Shown one piece after another: positions 7,651 through 16,681 of a DNA stretch of 64,000 nt. Under the pieces are notes generated by a model that saw only the letters and a list, made by a program, of their open reading frames with translations, was not told the DNA's origin and searched no databases. Origin of the DNA: Cryomorphaceae bacterium (lineage in GTDB: Bacteria; Bacteroidota; Bacteroidia; Flavobacteriales; ECT2AJA-044). A program made the position numbers and the translations under genes. Within the stretch, counting starts at the first letter, position 1. Each line of letters opens with the position of its first letter. The DNA lies in the NCBI GenBank assembly GCA_017798125.1, contig CP059070.1, positions 744,001 to 808,000 of the forward strand. Reading direction: 5' to 3'.

Positions 7651-9960
7651 ATGCGCCAACTACTCACCGGCATACTTTTTCTCTATGCGCTCTCGTCCAT
7701 TGCTCAACCCGATATTGCATTGGGGAGTTGGGGAAACGAACTTCCATATAACAAAGTCATAGACATTGTTGTCCGTCCTGATGAAGTGGTCGTCGCTGCA
7801 GAAAATGGTCTCTTCTATTACGGACGTCAATTCCGAAACCTTGAACGAGAAAGTAAAATCGACGGTTTAAGCGGTGTGGTCATAACTGCGATGACCGAAC
7901 ACGCAGAATCTGGGACACTCGTTGTTGCCTATGACAATCAAATCATCGACGTGATTCAAGGTGAACAACAGAGCACCTATTTCGATATTCAACGTTTCAC
8001 CATTTCTGGTGGAAAAACCATCAATGATATCCTTCCCGTCGGAGATCGCATGTTTTTCAGCTGCGACTTTGGAGTCGTGGAATTCAATATTCAGACCCGA
8101 GAGTTTGACGGCCCTTATTTCATTGGTGATGCCGGAACACAAGTAGTTGTAAACGAAATGAGTACCGATGGTCAATTTCTTTTTGCCGCGACAGAAGATG
8201 GTCTGTATACAGCGGACCTCAATGACCCTAATTTGAGAGATTTTAACGCATGGTCATTGGACCAAGTGCTCGGCGGGCCTATAAACACCCTAGCCTATTT
8301 TGACGGCGGCTTGTACGTCAACAAACCCGGCGAAGTATTCAACACCGATACCATTTACAGCAACAAAAGCGGCGGGTGGATTCCTTTTACGGACTTGGCC
8401 TTTTGGCGTCGAAACAGCTTGGCCGCAGATGACGACTACTTGATGGAGTGCACCACCTTTGGTTTTACCGCTTTGGACAAGAACTTTGAAAAAGCAGCGG
8501 GCGCCACACAAGGAGGCGTTGATTATCCCTTCTACATAACCACCATTGTACAAGGAGACCCTGAATTTGGTGAATTCTTTCTAGGGACTCGAGAGTCAGG
8601 TCTCGTTCGACACTGGAACGGGTTTCTCAATCCCAATTACTTTCCGGAAGGGCCTCAAGTGAGAGAAGTCTTTGACGTCGTTTCACGTGGAGACGAAGTT
8701 TGGGTTGCTCCCGGCGGGGTGGACGGTTCATTCTTGAATCTCTTCAATTCGAAACCTATTCAAATCAAACGAGAAGGAGAGTGGATTCCGAGTGACCAAA
8801 GCATCCAAGACTCTGCATTCGACATGATCGAAATTGCGTTCGACCCCATAGATCAAAACGTTATCTGGGGTGCTTCATACAGTCGAGGTTTGATGCGCTG
8901 GAATGCGGATGGCACCTTACACAGTCGCTACGACTACACGAATTCCATCCTTGAAGAAAAAAATGGCCAAGCCGGTTTTACCAATATTGGCGGTCTAGAT
9001 TTTGACAGTCAAAGCCGTCTTTGGATGACCAACTCCAGCACAGAAAACCCGTTGGTGGTTCGTACCCGAAATAATGAGTGGTTCAACTACGGTCTGGGGG
9101 GATTAGCTCCTTCAACGCTACCGATTAAAAGCGTTATGGTGGACAATTCCGATCAGGTTTGGGTTCAGCTTCGAAACGATGGAATTGTCGTATTCAACCA
9201 CAACAATACGTTGGCCAATCCAAACGACGATCAGCAACGTAAACTGGGAACGGCTACAGGTCAAGGCGCGCTTTCGTCTCGTTCCGTCTTAAGTATGGCC
9301 ACGGATAAGAATGGGGCTGTTTGGGTTGGAACCAACCAAGGAGTTGTCACCTTCTTTTCACCAGAGCGCATCTTTACTGGACAAAACTTCGACGCACAAC
9401 ATGTCTTGATTGAGCAAAACGGATCCCTTTCCAAACTTCTGGAAAATGAAGCGGTGACCTCCATTGCCATCGATGGTGGAAATCGAAAGTGGTTCGGAAC
9501 GGCAAGGAGCGGAGTATTCGTGATGTCTCCTGACGGAACGGAAGAGCTCTTGCATTTTACCGAAGAGAACTCTCCCCTTTTCAGCAACTCTATTCAGGCT
9601 ATTGGCATCAACCCTGATCACGGTGAGGTCTATATAAGTACGGATAGAGGAATGATCTCATACCGAGGTGGGGCCACAGAAGGTCAGGATACTTTCGGAG
9701 ATGTTATGGCCTTTCCCAATCCCGTCAAACCGGGTTTTTCCGGAGATATCGCGATTCGAGGTCTAGCGGAAAACGCCAATGTCAAGATTACGGACATTTC
9801 TGGCAATCTCGTCTTTGAAACCACCGCCCTAGGTGGACAAGCCTTATGGAACGGACAGTCGTTTAGCGGGCGTGATGTTGCTACCGGCGTGTACTTAGTC
9901 TTTTTGACCAATGATGACGGCAGTGAAACGGCTGTGACGAAGATTATGATTGTCCGCTAA
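7651..9960 (+). CDS. porZ: Type IX secretion system protein PorZ (beta-propeller, T9SS tail)
   Basis: This 769-residue exported protein has a signal peptide (about residues 1-18). The mature N-terminus has the PorZ-like pattern WGNELPYNKVIDI, then KIDGLSG and the propeller phrases FAATEDGLYTADL and GAVWVGTNQG. PorZ belongs to the cell-surface attachment complex of T9SS with PorU, PorV and PorQ, and is reported to bind A-LPS in Porphyromonas gingivalis. The last 80 or so residues are a T9SS sorting domain (AFPNPVKPG near its start). A generic label of two-component regulator propeller is less likely, since there is no kinase part. A near-consensus -7 element (GAACTTTG, 7639-7646) ends 4 bases before the ATG. 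recO follows immediately. Confidence 0.88.
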   Translation: MRQLLTGILFLYALSSIAQPDIALGSWGNELPYNKVIDIVVRPDEVVVAAENGLFYYGRQFRNLERESKIDGLSGVVITAMTEHAESGTLVVAYDNQIIDVIQGEQQSTYFDIQRFTISGGKTINDILPVGDRMFFSCDFGVVEFNIQTREFDGPYFIGDAGTQVVVNEMSTDGQFLFAATEDGLYTADLNDPNLRDFNAWSLDQVLGGPINTLAYFDGGLYVNKPGEVFNTDTIYSNKSGGWIPFTDLAFWRRNSLAADDDYLMECTTFGFTALDKNFEKAAGATQGGVDYPFYITTIVQGDPEFGEFFLGTRESGLVRHWNGFLNPNYFPEGPQVREVFDVVSRGDEVWVAPGGVDGSFLNLFNSKPIQIKREGEWIPSDQSIQDSAFDMIEIAFDPIDQNVIWGASYSRGLMRWNADGTLHSRYDYTNSILEEKNGQAGFTNIGGLDFDSQSRLWMTNSSTENPLVVRTRNNEWFNYGLGGLAPSTLPIKSVMVDNSDQVWVQLRNDGIVVFNHNNTLANPNDDQQRKLGTATGQGALSSRSVLSMATDKNGAVWVGTNQGVVTFFSPERIFTGQNFDAQHVLIEQNGSLSKLLENEAVTSIAIDGGNRKWFGTARSGVFVMSPDGTEELLHFTEENSPLFSNSIQAIGINPDHGEVYISTDRGMISYRGGATEGQDTFGDVMAFPNPVKPGFSGDIAIRGLAENANVKITDISGNLVFETTALGGQALWNGQSFSGRDVATGVYLVFLTNDDGSETAVTKIMIVR

Positions 9961-9961
9961 G

Positions 9962-10681
9962 ATGTTGGTCAAAACTCCGGCTCTGGTCCTTCACCATTTT
10001 CCTTACGGGGAGCGAAGCACCATTGTTCGGATGTATACCAAGGACTTTGGCCTTCAGTCCTACCTGATTCCCTCTCCTCGTAGTAAGAAAAGCCCGATTT
10101 CCATGGGCCACCTACTCCCATTGCAAGAACTCGGTCTGGTTGCCTACCATCATCGAGAAGAGCGCTTAGAGCGCATCAAAGAGGTGCAAAGGGTCAACAA
10201 AATTGAAACTGCGCATGAGCACCCAGTGAAGACGGCCATTGCCCAATTCATGGCAGAGGTTGTTTTACGCGTTTGCAAGGATCAGGAGCCGCACCCAGAA
10301 CTCTATGCGTTTATTTCCGCATCTGTTGGCCTTCTCGATTTACCTACCAACGAGCTGGGGAACCTTCCCTTATTCTTTGCACTTCGACTCACTGAATACC
10401 TAGGCTATTATCCTCACGGAATGGCCAATGGTAAAGTCTTCGATCTCCGAGAAGGCGTCTTTCAAGATCACCGCCCATCACACCCCGACTTTGCAGATTC
10501 ACAAGGCGTCGCCGCCGTCGGTGCACTTTTAAATAAATCCTGGGAAGAGGCTCAAGCCGTTCAGATGAGTTCAGACCTTCGATATCAAGGTCTTCAAGTT
10601 CTTGAATTGTACCATCGAAATCACTTGAATGAGCAAATACAATTCAAGAGCTTGGAAATTCTCCACGTGCTTCTTTCCTAG
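9962..10681 (+). CDS. recO: DNA repair protein RecO
   Basis: This 239-residue protein is the recombination mediator that helps load RecA onto SSB-coated single-stranded DNA in the RecFOR pathway. The N-terminal OB-fold is recognisable from KTPALVLHHFPYGERSTIV, and the helical region from RLTEYLGYYPHG. I chose ATG 9962, one base after the porZ stop, because the usual RecO N-terminus begins there; a TTG four codons upstream is possible but unlikely. The C-terminal half lacks the CxxC zinc-finger cysteines found in many RecO proteins. Confidence 0.92.
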   Translation: MLVKTPALVLHHFPYGERSTIVRMYTKDFGLQSYLIPSPRSKKSPISMGHLLPLQELGLVAYHHREERLERIKEVQRVNKIETAHEHPVKTAIAQFMAEVVLRVCKDQEPHPELYAFISASVGLLDLPTNELGNLPLFFALRLTEYLGYYPHGMANGKVFDLREGVFQDHRPSHPDFADSQGVAAVGALLNKSWEEAQAVQMSSDLRYQGLQVLELYHRNHLNEQIQFKSLEILHVLLS

Positions 10682-10712
10682 GCTATTAGGCCCCGATTCG
10701 ATTTGTTTTTCG

Positions 10713-10720
10713 TACCTTTG
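10713..10720 (+). promoter_or_regulatory. Bacteroidota -7 promoter element for the small ORF
   Basis: TACCTTTG is a full match to TAnnTTTG. Predicted transcription start is near 10727, which fits the ATG at 10765 (leader of about 38 bases) better than the GTG at 10735. No good -33 TTG is visible; TTAG at 10686-10689 is a weak candidate. Confidence 0.5.
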
Positions 10721-10764
10721 GAGGTGATGAATGAGTGCGCGTCACCTTGCACGAAAACATTGCT

Positions 10765-10947
10765 ATGTCCAACAACCCTAAAAACAACTATATGTTAATC
10801 CAAACATTCGAGGGAGTAGTCCTGCTCGAGGATCCGCACAAAGAAGTGCGCATTGCCGTGCAAGCGACCGACCGAGATACCGCGAAAAAAGTGGTGGAAA
10901 GCCAGTACCGCGGAAACCTGCTCGGTTGGAAAGAAGAATTGTCGTAA
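10765..10947 (+). CDS. Small protein of unknown function (60 aa)
   Basis: The 60-residue product begins MSNNPKNNYMLIQTFEGVV and has no signal peptide, membrane segment or cysteines. Its hydrophobic/charged alternation (VVLLEDPHKEVRIAVQA) followed by a helix-like DTAKKVVESQY suggests a small alpha/beta fold. I do not recognise a family. ATG 10765 is preferred over GTG 10735 because of the promoter element at 10713-10720. It has its own promoter and ends 18 bases from the convergent DUF4837 gene. An overlapping 16-codon reading frame from ATG 10731 might be a leader peptide or chance. Confidence 0.6.
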   Translation: MSNNPKNNYMLIQTFEGVVLLEDPHKEVRIAVQATDRDTAKKVVESQYRGNLLGWKEELS

Positions 10948-10965
10948 GGGTTTTACGGCCGCTCC

Positions 10966-11952
10966 TTAGTCATTTTGAACAAAGCGTAAGGACTGAATGA
11001 TGGCCTCGAGTTCCATCACGTAATTCCTTTTATCCTTACCTGGCGCATAGACGAACCCATCTACTACAACGGTGCGGTTTCGGTCCTCGTCCCATATGGT
11101 GTAATTCACAAATGGGCCACCCATAAAGTCATTTTCCATTTTCCAAAGGCCGCGGGTTTCCATGGCAAATCGACCCTGTGTTTCGGTGGCCCGAACAACT
11201 GGGGCGTACAACTGCTCCACACGCATGTACGTGCCTTCGACTTCCCCTTCGACCCGTAGGGTCATCGAATCACGCGCGGCAACAATGGCCTGTTCCATGC
11301 CCAGGTCGGGCAACGGATCGCCGATGTAAATCAAGATTCCTTGGGTTACTTCGCGCTTATCCCGGAAGAACCAAATAAAGTCGTCTTCCATCATGTTCAA
11401 TCGGAAGTCGTTCGGGACGGTGATTTCCAAGCCCATCGCCCGCAATTCGTTGTAGGCATCATTGGTTTTGACCAAGCGATGAGCCCGGTCAAGACGCTTG
11501 ATCTCCGCATTCGTAAACTGGTTGGCGGCATCGGCACCCTTCTCCTTGAGAAGCTTCGCGAATTCCATGGGGCTCGGCGCTTCAATGGCCATAACGAGCT
11601 GATCCGTGGCAAAACGATTGTATTCAAAGCCAAGGCCGGCAGAATCTTCCTCAACCAGAACGAGGTTTCGGTGGGTCTTGAAGAGCTTATTGTAAGCCGA
11701 TGGCGGGATTTGAACAACCGTAAATCGGGTTTCTCTTTGCGGCAATCCCGGGTATTCAGAACCGAAGTAGTGTCGGAAGGCTGCTCCGGCAGTGTCCTGC
11801 CACCAGCTCTCCGGCATCACAACCACCAATTCGCCGAGTTTACCGGTCGATGTCGGCTTCACCCCTCCACTTCTTCGTTTACCGTCTTTTTCGGGCTTAC
11901 AGGCGCTTAAAATGAATAGCGCGGATAGGAGGAGGAATGCGGCTTTCTTCAT
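10966..11952 (-). CDS. DUF4837 family lipoprotein
   Basis: This 328-residue protein has a lipoprotein signal peptide with lipobox LSAC and the lipidated cysteine at residue 18. The mature part matches the Bacteroidota DUF4837 family in style: GKLGELVVVMPESWW, then FTVVQIPPSAYNKLFKTHRN and a C-terminal TTIWDEDRN-like stretch (TIWDEDRNRTVVVDGFVYAP). Function is unknown; it is presumably anchored in the outer membrane facing the periplasm. Its start codon overlaps the stop of the upstream transglycosylase gene by 4 bases (ATGA), so the two are likely translated together and may act on the cell wall or envelope. Confidence 0.88.
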   Translation of the reverse strand: MKKAAFLLLSALFILSACKPEKDGKRRSGGVKPTSTGKLGELVVVMPESWWQDTAGAAFRHYFGSEYPGLPQRETRFTVVQIPPSAYNKLFKTHRNLVLVEEDSAGLGFEYNRFATDQLVMAIEAPSPMEFAKLLKEKGADAANQFTNAEIKRLDRAHRLVKTNDAYNELRAMGLEITVPNDFRLNMMEDDFIWFFRDKREVTQGILIYIGDPLPDLGMEQAIVAARDSMTLRVEGEVEGTYMRVEQLYAPVVRATETQGRFAMETRGLWKMENDFMGGPFVNYTIWDEDRNRTVVVDGFVYAPGKDKRNYVMELEAIIQSLRFVQND

Positions 11953-13490
11953 GAGGAGGTGTTGATCTTGAGTTTCATACCAGGCTTCAAATTTCGTGCC
12001 GAGCTAATGTTGTTCCACTTCTTGATCTCATCCGGGCTTACCCCTTCGTATTTCTTGGCGATATCCCAGAGCGTATCGCCCCGCTGAACAGTGTAGTAGA
12101 TTTCTTTCGCCTGCGGTACTGGAGCAGCCTCTGCGGCAGCTCCCGCCTCTTTTGACGCAGCCTCTTCCGCCTCCGCTTTTTTCTCCTCAAGAGCCTCCTT
12201 GGTCATTCCCGTGATTTCCTTCTCAGGAACCCCGCTGATGCGCGCAATAGACTCTACATTCCGGACGTAAACAGTGAGTCGCTGACCCACCCGAATGTTG
12301 GTACCTTTCATGTTATTCCAACGCTGAATATCACGAACCGAACAACCGTACTTGATGGCGATTTTGCCGAGGTAATCCCCTGACTTGACCCGATAGCGCA
12401 CCCGATCATTCATCTCCACATACTTTGGCAAGCTAAGGCCCGGCATCGCCGCCTCGGCATAGCGATAAAGGCTGTCCTCATGCGTGACGAATAGACCTAC
12501 TTTCTCACGAGGAAGAGTCACCGTGTAACTCTTTCCTTTTATGATGGGCACGATGTTGAGCTTGTATTGGGGGTTCAGCAATTCCAAGTCCCCTACAGGT
12601 ACCTGAACCAATAGGCTTAACTGGTCAAAAGTCATCAGACGTTTGAGTACAATGGTGTCCACATCGTAGCGGCTAACACTCACTTCCTGAGCGTAAATCT
12701 CATGCTCCTCTGCATAATTCATGATGTAGTTCGCCGCGATAAAAGCGGGGACATACCCCCGGGTCTCCCGAGGGAGCCATGGGCGAATCTCCCAATAGGT
12801 ACGTTTGCCTCCTGATCGGCGAATGGCCTTACTCACATTACCCGGGCCTGAATTATACGCGGCCAAGACGAGGTTCCAATCCCCGAAACTCTCGTAGAGC
12901 TTCATCATGAAGCGGGCCGCGGCATCCGTACTGGCCATCGGATCACTGCGCTCATCCACATAACTACTGACTTCAAGGCCGTAAATCTTTCCCGTACTGT
13001 ACATGAACTGCCACAGTCCGGTGGCTCCCACGCGGGACTTGGCTCGAGGGTTCAATGCGCTCTCCACAATGGCCAAATACTTCAACTCCAAAGGCATGTT
13101 GTACTTGTCCAAGACCTCTTCAAACAAGGGGAAGTAGAGTTGACCCAAGCCCATCATGCGCGACACCTGTTGACGGCGGTTGTTCGCGTAAACATTGATG
13201 AAGCGAGCCACGTGCTCGTTGTAGTCGAGCTCCAGGGGAGTCTGCTCATCCAACAGAGTCAAGCGGTACTGAATGACGCTGTCGCTCACCTCGGGGCCAG
13301 CTCCGATGACGTTGGGGTCCTCTACGGTGCTGTCCGGCCCAGCCAGAAAGTAATCCGCGAATAGAAGACTGTCCAATTGAATCAAGAACGGATCATCCGC
13401 CAAGCCCTTAACCGTGTCCGTGTCCGTTGTGGGTGCCGCCACCAATGAAGCACCAAGGAGCATTGCCCCTAAAAAGAGTTTTCCTTTCAT
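11949..13490 (-). CDS. LysM-containing lytic transglycosylase (MltD-like)
   Basis: This is a secreted peptidoglycan lytic transglycosylase of 513 residues. The start chosen is ATG 13490, where a signal peptide begins (MKGKLFLGAMLLGASLVAA); a longer in-frame form from 13538 would bury it. The SLT domain holds the catalytic Glu in AIVESALNP (about residue 143) and the GATGLWQFM motif. A linker rich in Glu/Ala/Lys separates two LysM peptidoglycan-binding modules, the first beginning YRVKSGDYLGKIA and the second YYTVQRGDTLWDIA near the C-terminus. It overlaps the DUF4837 gene by 4 bases. Confidence 0.92.
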   Translation of the reverse strand: MKGKLFLGAMLLGASLVAAPTTDTDTVKGLADDPFLIQLDSLLFADYFLAGPDSTVEDPNVIGAGPEVSDSVIQYRLTLLDEQTPLELDYNEHVARFINVYANNRRQQVSRMMGLGQLYFPLFEEVLDKYNMPLELKYLAIVESALNPRAKSRVGATGLWQFMYSTGKIYGLEVSSYVDERSDPMASTDAAARFMMKLYESFGDWNLVLAAYNSGPGNVSKAIRRSGGKRTYWEIRPWLPRETRGYVPAFIAANYIMNYAEEHEIYAQEVSVSRYDVDTIVLKRLMTFDQLSLLVQVPVGDLELLNPQYKLNIVPIIKGKSYTVTLPREKVGLFVTHEDSLYRYAEAAMPGLSLPKYVEMNDRVRYRVKSGDYLGKIAIKYGCSVRDIQRWNNMKGTNIRVGQRLTVYVRNVESIARISGVPEKEITGMTKEALEEKKAEAEEAASKEAGAAAEAAPVPQAKEIYYTVQRGDTLWDIAKKYEGVSPDEIKKWNNISSARNLKPGMKLKINTSS

Positions 13491-13545
13491 ACCACTAAGT
13501 AAACGTTCCTTTGAAGACCGCAGTACCCGACCGGGCACTACTTAT

Positions 13546-14985
13546 TCACGCCCGCTTGTTCATTAGCTCTGCACTGAACGCCAATAGACTAGCGTCTTCC
13601 TTTCGGCCCCCGGTAAAGTGCAGGCCAAAAGGCAATCCTTCCGAGGTGTGACCCAAGGGTAGGCTAACGGCAGGGTTGCCTCCCAAGTTCGCTTGAACCG
13701 TGAAGATATCCTCCAAATACATGGTGGTTGGATCATCGTAGGTCTTGCCAATCTCGAACGCCGCATGCGGTGTTGTTGGAGACATCAAGAGATCATAGTC
13801 CTTCAGAAGTGCATCGGTCTGTTCGCGAATCAAGCGACGCACCTTTTGCGCTTTACCGTAGTAGGCATCGTAAAAGCCTGAGCTAAGCACAAAGGTTCCG
13901 AGCATGATTCGGCGCTTCACTTCCTCGCCAAAGCCCTCGGTACGTGAACGCTTATAGGTCGGCTCCAATCCCTCCGCTTCGGCGTTTCGATAGCCAAAAT
14001 GAACGCCATCGTACCGGGCCAAATTACTCGAAGCTTCCGCCGTTGTGAGGATGTAATAGGTCGGCACCAAGTAGCTCAAAAGCGGAAAGTTTACTTCTTC
14101 CACAACATGACCTTCCGAGCGCAATCGCTCAATTTCGGCTTCTGTTGCTGCCTTGACTTCGGGGTCTAATCCTTCGGCATTCAAAGCTTCCGCGATATAG
14201 CCGATTTTCTTTTGGCCCTCACGGGCCGATGCGCCCTCAGCCACAGCTTCAGAAAAAGCCGGTACCGGCTCTTGTGAGGCCGTGCTGTCGTAGGCGTCAG
14301 GGCCACCCATGATTTCTAGAATCAAGGCTGCGTCCTCAACGCTCTTGGTCATAGGCCCAATTTGATCAAAGCTGGACGCGTAGGCGATAAGTCCGTGGCG
14401 CGATACGGTTCCATAGGTCGGTTTATACCCCACGATTCCCGTAAAGGAAGCCGGTTGTCGAATGGACCCTCCCGTATCACTCCCAAGTGCGGCGTGACAG
14501 AGGTCCGCAGCTACAGCCGCAGCTGAACCACCAGAAGATCCTCCCGGTACGCAATTTGTATCCTTGGGGTTGCGCACAGCCCCGTAGGCGCTGTTCTCGT
14601 TGGACGATCCCATGGCAAATTCATCGCAGTTCAATCGGCCAATAATGATGGCATCTTCAGCGAGCAATCGATCGACGACCGTTGCGCTGAACAGGCTCTC
14701 AAATCCATCTAATATTTTGGATGCTGCACCGACTCGGTGGCCCTTGTAGACGATGTTGTCTTTGAGTCCAAGAATGAGTCCGGCTAAACGACCCGCACTG
14801 CCGTCCTGCATTCGGCGTTGAACCTCATCGGCCCGTTGGAGGGCCTCCTCACCATACACCTCCAAAAAGGCGTTCAACTCGGCATGATGTTCAATGCGAG
14901 CGAGGTAGGCATTCACTAAATCAGGGAGGGTCAGGACCCCTTTTCCAAGGTCTGACTGGATCTGCGCGAGCGTGCTATAAGCCAT
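13546..14985 (-). CDS. gatA: Asp-tRNA(Asn)/Glu-tRNA(Gln) amidotransferase subunit A
   Basis: This 479-residue protein is the glutaminase subunit of GatCAB, which converts misacylated Glu-tRNA(Gln) or Asp-tRNA(Asn) to the correct amide. The amidase triad is intact: Lys75 in GLKDN, the cis-Ser at about 150 in PGGSSGGSAAA, and the nucleophile Ser at about 174 in GSDTGGSIRQP. Length and the C-terminal GLPFGLHFTGG fit GatA rather than a general amidase. gatB and gatC are not here, as is common when the subunits are scattered. It starts 3 bases after the tatA stop, in the same operon. Confidence 0.93.
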   Translation of the reverse strand: MAYSTLAQIQSDLGKGVLTLPDLVNAYLARIEHHAELNAFLEVYGEEALQRADEVQRRMQDGSAGRLAGLILGLKDNIVYKGHRVGAASKILDGFESLFSATVVDRLLAEDAIIIGRLNCDEFAMGSSNENSAYGAVRNPKDTNCVPGGSSGGSAAAVAADLCHAALGSDTGGSIRQPASFTGIVGYKPTYGTVSRHGLIAYASSFDQIGPMTKSVEDAALILEIMGGPDAYDSTASQEPVPAFSEAVAEGASAREGQKKIGYIAEALNAEGLDPEVKAATEAEIERLRSEGHVVEEVNFPLLSYLVPTYYILTTAEASSNLARYDGVHFGYRNAEAEGLEPTYKRSRTEGFGEEVKRRIMLGTFVLSSGFYDAYYGKAQKVRRLIREQTDALLKDYDLLMSPTTPHAAFEIGKTYDDPTTMYLEDIFTVQANLGGNPAVSLPLGHTSEGLPFGLHFTGGRKEDASLLAFSAELMNKRA

Positions 14986-14988
14986 CGA

Positions 14989-15180
14989 TCAGTCTTTGAT
15001 CTCTTTCTTGTCGTTGTCGTCGTCTTCTTTTGTGGCGTCTTTGAATTCCTTGATACCACTTCCCAGTCCGCGCATCAATTCCGGGATCTTACGACCACCA
15101 AAAAGAAGCACCACTACGATCACGATCAAGGCAATTTGCCAAGGGCCTACAAAGCCCGCTAATACCGTCAAACTTGACAT
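14989..15180 (-). CDS. tatA: Twin-arginine translocase subunit TatA/TatE
   Basis: This 63-residue protein has one N-terminal membrane helix (about residues 10-26, [20 protein letters not shown]). The hinge [14 protein letters not shown] and an amphipathic helix follow, and the tail is acidic. That is the full TatA/E architecture. The product forms the pore-like assembly that exports folded proteins with twin-arginine signals. tatC is not in the window. A full -7 promoter element lies 22 bases upstream. Confidence 0.93.
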   Translation of the reverse strand: MSSLTVLAGFVGPWQIALIVIVVVLLFGGRKIPELMRGLGSGIKEFKDATKEDDDNDKKEIKD

Positions 15181-15202
15181 AAGGTCTTACTTTAAAGTAT
15201 CA

Positions 15203-15210
15203 CAAAGGTA
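15203..15210 (-). promoter_or_regulatory. Bacteroidota -7 promoter element for tatA-gatA
   Basis: On the minus strand this reads TACCTTTG (TAnnTTTG). It lies 22 bases before the tatA ATG. It is embedded in an imperfect dyad, CACAA at 15201-15205 and TTGTG at 15216-15220, which might be an operator, though five-base arms are weak evidence. Confidence 0.6.
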
Positions 15211-15226
15211 CAAAGTTGTGCCGTAC

Positions 15227-16195
15227 TCACGACGCTCCTGCTGCTGCCCGTTTGAGTCGGTCATTCATGGCCCGTCCTAGCCAGGAATCCGGCATGGGCT
15301 CGGCAATGATGAGCTCTACTCCCGCCTCATCCATGGCCCTAAGAGCCGCAAAAAGGCCTTGGGCGGCCTTGTTCAGGTTTCCGTCCGGAGCCAATTCCGC
15401 GACTTGAAGGTGATCTGGTGTCCCTGAGGGCCGCTTGAGACAGATCAAACCCGCCGACTTGGCCTTAAGGGCCAAATCCTGGCCTTCGGACCACGGCATC
15501 AAATGCACCGGCATTCCGGGAGCATAGTGTGCACTCAACATGCCCGGAGCCTCGGGGCGCGAACTGCTGGTTCGTACAGCCTTAACCTTCTCGCCCAAGG
15601 CCTCTTCAAGTTCTTCCAAGGCCAAGCCTCCCAGGCGCAACACCACGGGTTGATCCCCTTCAAAGCTCACAATGGTCGACTCCAAGCCAATGGCACATGG
15701 CCCTCCATCCAGGATGTAGGGGATGCGTTCGCCGAGTTGATTTTCTACGTGTTCAGCCGTTGTCGGGCTCACATAGCCAAAAGGGTTCGCTGAAGGCGCC
15801 GCCAATGGGAAATCCAGGGCTTGGAGAAGATCTTGAGCCATCGGGTGGCGAGGAATGCGAATCCCCACGGTCGGGTGGCCGCTGGTTACCAAATCTGGCA
15901 CATTCGGGCGCTTTGGTAAGATCATGGTCAAAGGCCCCGGCGTAAATGCTTTTGCTAGTTCCAAAGCCGCGCGCGGAACCTGGTCCACATAGGCGCTGGC
16001 TCTATCGAAATCGGCGCAGTGCACAATCAAAGGGTCAAAGCTGGGTCGTTGTTTGGCCTCGAAAATGCGAAGTACTGCATCTTCATCCAGCGCATTTCCA
16101 GCCAGGCCATAAACCGTCTCAGTGGGCATGGCCACGAGCTCGCCCTTATTTAGGTGCTCAGCGGCTTTTAGAATGTCCGTTCCTATTGTGGCCAT
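15227..16195 (-). CDS. sua5: L-threonylcarbamoyladenylate synthase, two-domain Sua5 type
   Basis: This 322-residue enzyme makes threonylcarbamoyl-AMP from threonine, bicarbonate and ATP for the t6A modification of ANN-decoding tRNAs. The YrdC domain occupies about residues 10-200, with KGELVAMPTETVYGLAGNA near its start and GPLTMILP and PLAAPSANPFG further on. A C-terminal Sua5 domain follows, marked by PGMLSAHYAPGMPV. The in-frame extension to 16390 is rejected: ATG 16195 gives the normal N-terminus and overlaps the upstream gene's TAA by one base. Confidence 0.92.
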   Translation of the reverse strand: MATIGTDILKAAEHLNKGELVAMPTETVYGLAGNALDEDAVLRIFEAKQRPSFDPLIVHCADFDRASAYVDQVPRAALELAKAFTPGPLTMILPKRPNVPDLVTSGHPTVGIRIPRHPMAQDLLQALDFPLAAPSANPFGYVSPTTAEHVENQLGERIPYILDGGPCAIGLESTIVSFEGDQPVVLRLGGLALEELEEALGEKVKAVRTSSSRPEAPGMLSAHYAPGMPVHLMPWSEGQDLALKAKSAGLICLKRPSGTPDHLQVAELAPDGNLNKAAQGLFAALRAMDEAGVELIIAEPMPDSWLGRAMNDRLKRAAAGAS

Positions 16196-16668
16196 TACAG
16201 TTCTTTCATCATCCAGACATCGCACCCTCCGTGTCCTGTATCGCCAAAGGGTTGCGTCCTGGGAGACCATCCGTAATCCCGGTAAAGGTGTTTGGCGGCG
16301 TCCATAGTCTCCAAGGTTTCCAGGTAGCAATAGCGGTATCCAAAGGCCCGGGCATCTACTAAGCATTGCTCGATCATACGTCTGCCCCATCCCCGACCTC
16401 GGGCCGCTTCAGCAAAGTACATTTTCTTGAGCTCGCAGTACTCTGAAGGTGCCCCTTCCAGAGGGCCAATTCCACCGCCTCCAACGATTGCGCCATCCAG
16501 CTCCAGAACGTAGTACCGGCTTCCTTTAGACGAATACGCTTCGTGCATATCATCGAGCTCGGGGTCCACATAGGCAAAGCCTTCTCGATTGGCCCCAAAT
16601 GATTCGAGCACCTCGCGTACAACGGCGCGAAGTGCTCGATTATCTTTGGATTGGATCGGGCGAATCAA
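16195..16668 (-). CDS. GNAT family N-acetyltransferase
   Basis: This 157-residue protein has the GNAT fold. The acetyl-CoA pyrophosphate loop appears as ARGRGWGRRMI (R/Q-x-x-G-x-G/A), and the C-terminal strand-helix as YLETLETMDAAKHLYRDYGW. The acceptor substrate is not predictable. Its stop codon overlaps the start of the Sua5-type gene by one base, so the two are co-transcribed and probably co-translated. Confidence 0.88.
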   Translation of the reverse strand: MIRPIQSKDNRALRAVVREVLESFGANREGFAYVDPELDDMHEAYSSKGSRYYVLELDGAIVGGGGIGPLEGAPSEYCELKKMYFAEAARGRGWGRRMIEQCLVDARAFGYRYCYLETLETMDAAKHLYRDYGWSPRTQPFGDTGHGGCDVWMMKEL

Positions 16669-16681
16669 GGTACCCTTACTT

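Noticed and set aside
8679-8694. Third parS-like word CGTTTCACGTGGAGAC inside porZ
   Set aside because: It matches the mnmG sites at only 12 of 16 positions and lies in coding sequence, so it is probably chance; ParB ChIP would decide.
13205-13220. Other CACGTG words (also near 10664, 19292, 29862, 35795, 46257)
   Set aside because: They share only the six-base core or one half-site with parS and lie in coding DNA.
16196-16390. 65-codon upstream extension of the Sua5-type gene
   Set aside because: It overlaps the acetyltransferase gene and does not resemble the family N-terminus; ATG 16195 does.
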